Below are positions 6,678 to 14,003 of a stretch of 18,632 nucleotides of DNA, one piece after another. Origin of the DNA: an uncultured Lachnospiraceae bacterium (lineage in GTDB: Bacteria; Bacillota_A; Clostridia; Lachnospirales; Lachnospiraceae). The notes beneath the pieces are model-generated. The model did no database searches. It saw nothing but the letters and a program-made list of their open reading frames with translations, and was not told where the DNA came from. The first letter of the stretch is position 1. The number at the start of each line of letters is the position of its first letter. Both the position numbers and the translations under genes were made by a program. The stretch spans positions 1 through 18,632 of the forward strand of contig CADBNA010000237.1 in NCBI GenBank assembly GCA_902795835.1. The letters run 5' to 3'.

Positions 6678-8065
6678 AAAAGAAAGCAGACACATGTCCT
6701 GACAGCGGCAGGCTCCTTATTCTGGGAACACAGCGGGAACTGACAGGACTGGTAAAAAAGGCCAGGCAGCGCGGATTGTATGTCTGCGTCTGCGACGCAT
6801 ATGCGGACGGACCTGCCAGAGCTCATGCGGATATGGATTATGTGGCGGATGTCCGGGATATCGAGGCTGTTGCCGACATCTGCCGCCGTGAGAAAATTGA
6901 TCATATTCTCACCAGCTTTTCCGACGTCATGTTTGAAAGTATGGTGCGGGCAGCAGAAAAAGCAGGACTTCCCTGCTATATGGTTCCGGCCATGCTGCCT
7001 GCATACAGGAACAAAGCAGTCATGAAGACGGTCTGCCGCCGGCTGGGCATTTCCGTTCCGGCTTTTTTGAAACTGCGGAAGGGATTTGCCGAAAAAGAGA
7101 TCAGAAGAGCAGGCATTTCTTTTCCTGCCGTTCTGAAGCCGGCAGACAGCTACGGGTCGCGCGGAATACACATTGTCAGGACGCCGCAGGAAATCCGCGC
7201 CGCATTCCAGGATTCTGCCTGCTGTTCCGGTGACGGCAGCGTGCTGCTGGAGGAATGGTCGGACGGACAGGAGATCAATATCCACGGATTTGCTGCGGAC
7301 GGCGAACTCACGGTTGTGGCAGCCGGAGACCGCAAGACGGTTTTCTGGCGAGAGGATTCGATACCCCTGCTCTATGGCATTGATTATCCTGCCAGAGAAG
7401 CCGGCAGGATTATTCCGAAAGCGCAGGAGCTGCTGTCTGGCTATATACGGGAGACCGGCCAGAAGTGGGGCCCGGTTGCCATGCAGTGCTTCTGGGACGG
7501 ACAGAATCTCCGGGTCTGTGAAATCACCGGCCGCATGCTGGCGTTTGAGCACGAACTGATTGATATGACGACGGGCCTGGATACAGAGGAACTGCTGCTG
7601 GACCTGACATATGACCTGCGGGCATATTGTGAAAAACTCCGCAGATTCCGGACGAAGGCGCCCTGCAGCGGGCAGGAACTGCAGCACGGGGCGGTACCGT
7701 CCGCATTTAAAACCGCGGAGAAATCCGCTGCGGAACCGGACAGCAGCGTATATGCAGAAGGAATCTATATCCGGCAGATCAGGGGCGGCGTGATCAAAAA
7801 CATGAACGCTGTGCGGGAGATTTCCTCCCTGCAGGGAGTTGCGGATAATCTCCTGTTTTACCGGGAGGGAGAGAAAGCAGGGATTCTTGGTCCGAAACAG
7901 TATTTTGCGAGAGTGTATGTACGGGGATCTTCAAGAAAAGAACTGAGGGAAAGAGAGAAAATCATTCTGCAGCATTGCCATGCGTGTAATGCAGACGGGG
8001 AGGAGATGCTGCTGCAGGTGGATACAGAGGGGAACTATATGGTCAGAAGAGGAGGAGTAACATGA
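6674..8065 (+). CDS. ATP-grasp carboxylate-amine ligase
   Basis: 463 residues with an N-terminal pre-ATP-grasp fold (L-L-I-L-G-T at 14-19, then F-S-D-V near 100), a glycine-rich ATP loop K155-P-A-D-S-Y-G-S-R-G164, the acidic pair E193-E194 in V-L-L-E-E-W, and E283-I-T-G-R287 where most relatives have E-I-N-P-R or E-I-N-A-R. The C-terminal 140 residues look like the lid/C-terminal domain seen in amino-acid ligases. ATP-grasp enzymes activate a carboxylate as an acyl phosphate and join it to an amine. Its start overlaps the opine dehydrogenase stop, and its own stop overlaps the start of the surface-protein gene, each by 4 bases. A pathway making a modified opine or dipeptide-like compound is inferred from pairing. 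The Asn-to-Thr change at the metal-site position is unusual but need not abolish activity. Confidence 0.83.
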   Translation: MKKKADTCPDSGRLLILGTQRELTGLVKKARQRGLYVCVCDAYADGPARAHADMDYVADVRDIEAVADICRREKIDHILTSFSDVMFESMVRAAEKAGLPCYMVPAMLPAYRNKAVMKTVCRRLGISVPAFLKLRKGFAEKEIRRAGISFPAVLKPADSYGSRGIHIVRTPQEIRAAFQDSACCSGDGSVLLEEWSDGQEINIHGFAADGELTVVAAGDRKTVFWREDSIPLLYGIDYPAREAGRIIPKAQELLSGYIRETGQKWGPVAMQCFWDGQNLRVCEITGRMLAFEHELIDMTTGLDTEELLLDLTYDLRAYCEKLRRFRTKAPCSGQELQHGAVPSAFKTAEKSAAEPDSSVYAEGIYIRQIRGGVIKNMNAVREISSLQGVADNLLFYREGEKAGILGPKQYFARVYVRGSSRKELREREKIILQHCHACNADGEEMLLQVDTEGNYMVRRGGVT

Positions 8066-11000
8066 AGGCCACAGTTTTGAAAAGAGTACTTGCAGGATCC
8101 ATAGCGGCCGTTCTGCTGTACGGACAGACGGCACTGCCGGCAGGCGCGGAAAACGGAGGATGGGAAGAAAGCGCTGCCCGCAGCTATTCCGATGCAGAGA
8201 ACAGCAGGATGGCAGCTTTCATTTCTGATGAAGAGGGAAGGCAGTTGACGGCGGAGCCCGGGGATTCGGGGCTGTCTGAGTCTGCGATCCCGCTGGAGGC
8301 CGTGCCTGTGTCCGGGCAGGGCGCTCTGACGGAGGGGGAAATGGACATGTCCGGCGAAGGAAGTGCGGATACCGGTCCGGATTATACATCAGGCAGCATT
8401 GATCTGAGTGTGTCTGACGGGGCTGCAGGAGAGAACCCGGAAATACATGCGGGGCCGGAACCGGAAGAGACAGATACTGTCCCGGCGGAGGACCAGGGAG
8501 CGGCTTTCGGATCCGGAGAAAGCCTGGAGGGACAGACCGCAGATGAAGGCTTTTCTGATACCGGAGAGGAAACCTGCGAAGAGAGCTTCACAGAAGAGTA
8601 CCCGGAAGCCGTCACGGATGGCCGCGGAGAAAATAATGATAATAATAAAGAAGAAAATACAGAAGAAGCAGAGGAAACTACTGACGACAGTACAGAGGAT
8701 GAAGACAGAGAGGAAAAAGAAAAACCGGCGTCTCCCTACGGGGATACAGAGATCTCCGCGGCTGCGGAAGGAAAGGATTTTTCAACCAGAAGGCTGATTC
8801 TGGCCGCAGAAGCTTCTGTGATTGTTGACCCGGTGAATATTCTTTCCGAATATGGGGGCGTATATCTGATGCAGTATGAGAGCGAGGAACAGGCCAGGCT
8901 GGCTTTTTCCTACTACAGCGGAAAGGCGTATTTCGTGGATGCGGACATACCGGTGCAGGCTGCGGAAGAAGAAGACGTAACGGCATCGCCGGGCGGAGAA
9001 GACCAAGACGCAGCGGCATCTCCTGACGAAGAACTGCCGGCGGCACCCGATGGCATGACAGAGACCGAGAACCCCCTGACGGAGCTGGAGAAGGAAATGC
9101 AGGATGTCAGCCCGGCAGCCGCCAGAACCATTGCCCTCATCGATACCGGCGCATCCGGAGACGTAAATGACTGTGTTTCCGTGCTGGGTGGTGAGACGGG
9201 AGATGACAACGGGCACGGCAGCCGGATGGTGCAGGCTATACGGGAACAGAATCCCGATGCAAATATTCTCTCTATCAAGGCTCTTGACGCGGGGGGAAAC
9301 GGCAATATTTCCTCAATTTATGCGGCAATGCAGTATGCGATGGCAGCAGGTGCCGATATTATCAATTTGTCTGTGACGGCTTTCAGCACCGCGGAGAATG
9401 CCGCGCTGGCGGATGCGGTAAATGAGGCTGTCTCCCGCGGCATACTCGTCGTCGGTGCGGCCGGAAACGGCGGAACCGATGCCAGGTATTATACTCCCGG
9501 CAATATCAGCGCAGCGCTGATTGCCGGTGCCTGCGATGAAAGCGGCAGGCGGCTGTCTACTTCCAACTATGGAGATACGGTGGACTGCCATGTCGTGGCG
9601 GAGAGCACATCACAGGCGGCAGCCAGGCTGTCCGGCTATCTGTCCCTGTACGGAAGCATTCAGGATATCAATGAAAACGGACTCATTTTTTCTACAGATT
9701 ATAACGGCACGGAGACACCGGAAGAAGAGAAAACAGAAGACATCTGGTATCGTATTGACGAAAATGGTGACTTTTCCGTTTCCGATACCATTACGGTCAG
9801 ACATTTTACCATTCAGTATGGGGATATGCCTCTTGGCGTACATTACCTGCCGTCCACCGGCCAGCTTCTCTACTGCATAGAGCCGGAAAAGTCTTCTTCC
9901 AGCGGCAGTTACAGCAGTTTCAATGCCCTGTCTGCCGCAGATAAAACCAAGATTGCCTATATCTCTGCCAACGGACTGCAGAAGATGAATGCGCGGTCTG
10001 CCAATCCGGCCTACGTGGCAGCAAGGGGAGACACGGTTTCGGACGGATCCTTTGTTCTGTACAGGAGGGATTTTGAGATAACGCAGATGGCCATCTGGCA
10101 TGTCGTGGGAAGAGAATTCGGCCTGTCAAACAATGCGGAAAATGCCCAGAGAAATGCCCTGATTGCAGCGGCGGAAGCCTATGCGGGGACAAATGCGGAC
10201 GGAAACTATTATATCCGGGAGCTGACCATGCCGGCAGCCGGCAGCACAATGACAATGCATCTGTCCGCTGACAGGAACTATTATGAGACAAACGAGTTCA
10301 CTGTGACGAACAGGAACGGACTCGGCATAGAGGTCTCGCTTGGAAGCGGTCCTGACGGCGCCGCTGTCGTGCAGACGGGCAGCAGTGTGAACGGCTCCAC
10401 ACTTTCCCGCACCTACCGGATCCGGATTCCCGCATCCACGGTAAACAATATGACCCCCGGGACAAAGACATGGAGAATTGCGGTCAGCGGGCAGGGGCTT
10501 GTCTACAGCGTGGCGGCATACCGGCAGGGAGGCGAGCAGGCGGTCACGCTGCTGACAACCGCTACGCCGGTTAACCAGTCGTTATCCGCCACAGCATCGC
10601 TTGTTGTTGAGGAACGGAACGGAACCGTCAGCCTTTCAAAGAGATCCGCAAACACAATACTGACAGGCGGCAACAGCTGCTATGAGCTTGCAGGTGCCGT
10701 ATACGGCATTTACAAGACGGAAGCCGCGGCAAATGCGGCTGCGGCAGCCGGGGCAGTGGGATCTGCTGCAGCAGGGACGCTGACTACGACAGCTTCCGGC
10801 GGTTCCAATTCGGTTTCACTGGAAGCGGGAACGTATTACGTGCGGGAAATTAAAGCGTCCAGAGGGTATTCTCCGGATACCGTCAATCACGCAGTGACTG
10901 TTACCGCAGGACAGGCATCCACCGCAACCTCCAATGAGACGCCGCTCGGCAATCCCGCCGGTCTGCAGGTGACAAAGCTGAATAAAGCAACGGGAGATAC

Positions 11001-13836
11001 CACCCTTCCCCCGAAGTATACACTGGAAGGCGCCGAGTATACCGTCCGGTTCTATGCTGCAGCAGGTGCTTCAGGAACGCCTGCGCAGACATGGGTGATA
11101 AAAACGGTGAAAACGGACAGAGGGGCGTATACAGCCGGCCTGGATGATGCCCATAAGGTGAGCGGAAGCAGTGCCCCATACGGGAAAAACGCCTCGACAG
11201 GCATGTATGTCCTGCCGCTTGGCACGGTGACGCTTCAGGAAACGAAAGCACCCAGAGGATTCCGGCCGGACGGGGCTGTCTATACCGGACATATAGACGG
11301 ACAGTCTCATATTACCTGGGATACCGTTTCCGGCGGTTCTCTGAAAACCGTAAATACTTCCGGCACGGAGCTGCAGCATCAGGAGGAACCGCTTGTCCCG
11401 GAGATCGGCACTACGGCCTCAGATAAAACGACAGGAAATCATGACGGAGAGCTTTCAAAGACAGCCGTGATTGTGGATCAGGTGTCCTACAGAAATCTTC
11501 TGGACGGGGAGACATACACATTGGACGGAACGGTTGTGGACAAAGTCACCGGGGAAACCATTGCCTCCGGAAGCGCTTCTGTCAGGGCGGACGCTGCCTC
11601 CGGAACATGGACCGTTGAATTTCCCGTGGACTCAAGTGAACTGAGAGGCAGAACTGTCGTGGTGTATGAAAAGCTTTCTATTGAAAATACCGTGATCGCA
11701 AAGCATGAGGATCCGGATGACGCCGCACAGGCAGTTACCTATGAAGATCCCGCGATTACAACGGACGCCGCAGATGAAAAGACAGGATCACGCGCGGGAA
11801 CTGTCGGCCATACAGAGATAATCGCGGATACCGTCCATTATGAGGGCGTACTGCCGGGAAGGGAGTACACCCTGAGAGCCGTACTGATGGATCAGGCAAC
11901 AGGCGAACCGCTGCAGGCGGAGGGGACGGATATTACCGTCGAGAAAAAGTTTACTCCGGAGGACCGGAGGGGAGACATCCTTCTGGAGATACCGGTTGAC
12001 TCCACACTGCTGCAGGGGACAACGGCCGTCTGCTTTGAAAGGATGTACAAAAATGACCTGGAGGTGGCTGTTCACGCAGATATTCATGACGATGCACAGT
12101 CGGTTTCGTATCCCATCATTGAAACAGATGCGCGGGATGACCTGACAAATGATCATGTCGGCAGAGTTTCGGATCTTACGCGGATTATTGACACGGTGCA
12201 TATCCGGGGACTGGTGCCCGGCCTGGAATACACGGTCAGGGGAACGCTGATGAACCGCGAGACGGGAGAACCGTTTCTGAAAGCTGCGGGAGAAAACAAA
12301 GAAGCGGATGGAGCCGGTGAAACGGACGAGGCTTCCCAGACCGAAATGCAGGCAGTAACGGTTGAGATGACATTTGCTGCCGAAGCATTCGAATTCGAAA
12401 CAGAGCTTGTGTTTGAAATTGATCCGGCCATCCCGGACGGCTGTACGGCAGTAGCCTTTGAATCTCTGTACCAGTCCGGAATTGAGATTGCCGTTCATTC
12501 GGATTTAGAAGACGAGCGGCAGAGCGTCCATTATCCTGCCGTCACAACGGATGCAAAAGACGGCAGCAGCGGCACGCATATCGGCACTGTCGGACAGGCA
12601 GAGGTCATTGTTGACACAGTCACCTGCCGGAACCTGATTGCCGGTCAGACCTATACGGTCCGGGGAATGCTCATGGACCAGAAGAGCGGGGAGCCGGTAA
12701 CGGAAAACGGTCACCCGGTCACGGCAGAAGAATCATTTGAAGCAGCGGCTCCGGAACAGCAGGTAGAGATGACTTATACGGTCAACAGCTCGCTGCTCGC
12801 CGGCACATCCGCAGTCGTTTTTGAGGATCTTCTGCACAATGACGTCACGCTGGCTGTCCACCACGATCTGGAAGATGACGCCCAGAGCCTGCTGTATCCG
12901 GAACTTCCGCACAAGACGGTCGACAGGATGTCCAACAGCTATGGAGAGGAACACGTATGGACGGTCACACAGACCATTCCGGAGAGATTTTCACGCCTTG
13001 ACAGCACACTGCAGAGCTTTGTCATGGAAGATGAGCTGGACGCCCGGCTGGGCTGGAACAGGTTCATCAGTCTGAAAATCAGAGACTGCAGCGGTGAAGA
13101 CCTGATCAGGGAGACAGACTACATCGTCACAGAACCGGAAACATCCTCGGGAGGCAGGCTGACGGTCACGGTTCTCTCCGGAAGCGGAACAGAGAAACTG
13201 AAAAACAATGAAGGAAAAGTAATAGAACTGTGTTTCGGCACGGTGATCCGGGACGGGACGGAAGCCACACAGACCATAGTCTTTGAAGACAGAGACTACG
13301 ATGATAACGCCAATGAAGAACTGATACCAAACCGCGCCGGCGTGACAATCGGGGGAGTCACGAATTATACAGAAAAACCATATGTGTATACCGGAAAAAT
13401 ACCCCTGAGGAAAACAAACACTGCCGGGAGACCTCTGGCCGGGGCAGTATTTTCCCTTTTCCGCGAGGACGGTTCTGCCTTTGAACGAAACGGCAGGGCA
13501 TACAGTCTGCAGAGCGGGAAAGACGGGTATGCTTTATTTCAGGGGTTGGAGAACGGAACCTATATCATCCGGGAGACAAAGGCGCCGAAAGGAGCGGAGC
13601 TGCCATCGGGCGAACTGACAGTTGTGATTACAGACGGCGTAGTGACCACGGTCAACGGCTCCCCGGTCAGCCAGAAGAACCGCCTGATCACAGTGACAGA
13701 CCGCGGAAAGATCGTTCTGCACGCGGGAGGAAGCGGAACCATGGGATTTCTGGCTGCCGGGACAGCCCTGCTGGCCGCCGCCGCGCTGGCGGCGTGGCGG
13801 CGGAGACGGCGCATGTCAGGAGGACGGTTCTTCTGA
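8062..13836 (+). CDS. Giant surface protein: subtilisin-like protease, thioester domain, VaFE ester-bond repeats, SpaA domains
   Basis: 1,924 residues. Order of parts: signal peptide 1-29 (A27-G-A29 cleavage site); acidic Glu/Asp/Thr-rich region to about 250; prodomain-like stretch 254-299; compact S8 subtilase with D361 (A-L-I-D-T-G), H385 (N-G-H-G-S), oxyanion N469 (A-A-G-N-G) and S517 (S-T-S-Q-A-A-A in place of G-T-S-M-A-x-P); thioester domain about 575-720 with C605 (Y-C-I-E-P) and Q675 (T-Q-M-A-I-W, the TQxA motif); SpaA-type domains near 854-950 and 968-1105 (E929, E1060); four VaFE repeats 1114-1613; isopeptide-forming pilin-like domain 1614-1772; SpaA domain 1778-1872 (E1838); membrane helix 1894-1912 and a basic tail. 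It should be a cell-surface adhesin able to bond covalently to a host surface. The anchor is odd: V-L-H-A-G-G-S-G-T-M-G replaces LPXTG. The gene starts inside the ATP-grasp stop codon (ATGA). Confidence 0.9.
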   Translation: MKATVLKRVLAGSIAAVLLYGQTALPAGAENGGWEESAARSYSDAENSRMAAFISDEEGRQLTAEPGDSGLSESAIPLEAVPVSGQGALTEGEMDMSGEGSADTGPDYTSGSIDLSVSDGAAGENPEIHAGPEPEETDTVPAEDQGAAFGSGESLEGQTADEGFSDTGEETCEESFTEEYPEAVTDGRGENNDNNKEENTEEAEETTDDSTEDEDREEKEKPASPYGDTEISAAAEGKDFSTRRLILAAEASVIVDPVNILSEYGGVYLMQYESEEQARLAFSYYSGKAYFVDADIPVQAAEEEDVTASPGGEDQDAAASPDEELPAAPDGMTETENPLTELEKEMQDVSPAAARTIALIDTGASGDVNDCVSVLGGETGDDNGHGSRMVQAIREQNPDANILSIKALDAGGNGNISSIYAAMQYAMAAGADIINLSVTAFSTAENAALADAVNEAVSRGILVVGAAGNGGTDARYYTPGNISAALIAGACDESGRRLSTSNYGDTVDCHVVAESTSQAAARLSGYLSLYGSIQDINENGLIFSTDYNGTETPEEEKTEDIWYRIDENGDFSVSDTITVRHFTIQYGDMPLGVHYLPSTGQLLYCIEPEKSSSSGSYSSFNALSAADKTKIAYISANGLQKMNARSANPAYVAARGDTVSDGSFVLYRRDFEITQMAIWHVVGREFGLSNNAENAQRNALIAAAEAYAGTNADGNYYIRELTMPAAGSTMTMHLSADRNYYETNEFTVTNRNGLGIEVSLGSGPDGAAVVQTGSSVNGSTLSRTYRIRIPASTVNNMTPGTKTWRIAVSGQGLVYSVAAYRQGGEQAVTLLTTATPVNQSLSATASLVVEERNGTVSLSKRSANTILTGGNSCYELAGAVYGIYKTEAAANAAAAAGAVGSAAAGTLTTTASGGSNSVSLEAGTYYVREIKASRGYSPDTVNHAVTVTAGQASTATSNETPLGNPAGLQVTKLNKATGDTTLPPKYTLEGAEYTVRFYAAAGASGTPAQTWVIKTVKTDRGAYTAGLDDAHKVSGSSAPYGKNASTGMYVLPLGTVTLQETKAPRGFRPDGAVYTGHIDGQSHITWDTVSGGSLKTVNTSGTELQHQEEPLVPEIGTTASDKTTGNHDGELSKTAVIVDQVSYRNLLDGETYTLDGTVVDKVTGETIASGSASVRADAASGTWTVEFPVDSSELRGRTVVVYEKLSIENTVIAKHEDPDDAAQAVTYEDPAITTDAADEKTGSRAGTVGHTEIIADTVHYEGVLPGREYTLRAVLMDQATGEPLQAEGTDITVEKKFTPEDRRGDILLEIPVDSTLLQGTTAVCFERMYKNDLEVAVHADIHDDAQSVSYPIIETDARDDLTNDHVGRVSDLTRIIDTVHIRGLVPGLEYTVRGTLMNRETGEPFLKAAGENKEADGAGETDEASQTEMQAVTVEMTFAAEAFEFETELVFEIDPAIPDGCTAVAFESLYQSGIEIAVHSDLEDERQSVHYPAVTTDAKDGSSGTHIGTVGQAEVIVDTVTCRNLIAGQTYTVRGMLMDQKSGEPVTENGHPVTAEESFEAAAPEQQVEMTYTVNSSLLAGTSAVVFEDLLHNDVTLAVHHDLEDDAQSLLYPELPHKTVDRMSNSYGEEHVWTVTQTIPERFSRLDSTLQSFVMEDELDARLGWNRFISLKIRDCSGEDLIRETDYIVTEPETSSGGRLTVTVLSGSGTEKLKNNEGKVIELCFGTVIRDGTEATQTIVFEDRDYDDNANEELIPNRAGVTIGGVTNYTEKPYVYTGKIPLRKTNTAGRPLAGAVFSLFREDGSAFERNGRAYSLQSGKDGYALFQGLENGTYIIRETKAPKGAELPSGELTVVITDGVVTTVNGSPVSQKNRLITVTDRGKIVLHAGGSGTMGFLAAGTALLAAAALAAWRRRRRMSGGRFF
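11401..12900 (+). repeat. Four tandem VaFE Thr-Gln ester-bond domain repeats (within the surface-protein gene)
   Basis: Four units of about 117-141 residues. Each begins with T-x-A-x-D and ends in a D-(D/E)-x-x-Q or D-D-A-Q strand followed by V-x-Y or L-x-Y, with the family's V-x-(F/Y)-E motif in between. Predicted Thr-Gln ester pairs are T1117-Q1223, T1234-Q1346, T1355-Q1487 and T1496-Q1608. Unit 3 is longer by about 20 residues through an acidic insert (near 12280-12345). The copies are diverged at DNA level, so this is an old protein repeat rather than a recent duplication. Confidence 0.85.
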
Positions 13837-13907
13837 CGACCCGGGGTGCTTAAAACAGTGAGGACGGAACGCCGGTCCATGCGTGGAAAGAATCAGTTTC
13901 CGGCAAC

Positions 13908-13936
13908 TTGCCAGAATATGCCAGCAATGCTATAAT
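13908..13936 (+). promoter_or_regulatory. Promoter of the glycosyltransferase pair
   Basis: TTGCCA (13908-13913) and TATAAT (13931-13936) are 17 bases apart, with TGC directly before the -10 box. The predicted start near 13943 leaves about 60 bases of leader before ATG 14004. This separates the glycosyltransferase genes from the surface-protein operon. No T-tract terminator was seen between 13837 and 13907; only a weak hairpin GGAC...GTCC lies there. Confidence 0.8.
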
Positions 13937-14003
13937 TTCCGTGAATTGAGTGTGGCACTGCAGCTGCTGAACGGCGAGTGCATAAAGATGGCGGGAGTTA
14001 TAG

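Noticed and set aside
8382..9305. Long minus-strand frames opposite the acidic and protease part of the surface-protein gene
   Set aside because: They are low-complexity Pro/Ser/Arg mirrors of a strongly supported + strand gene and show no motifs.
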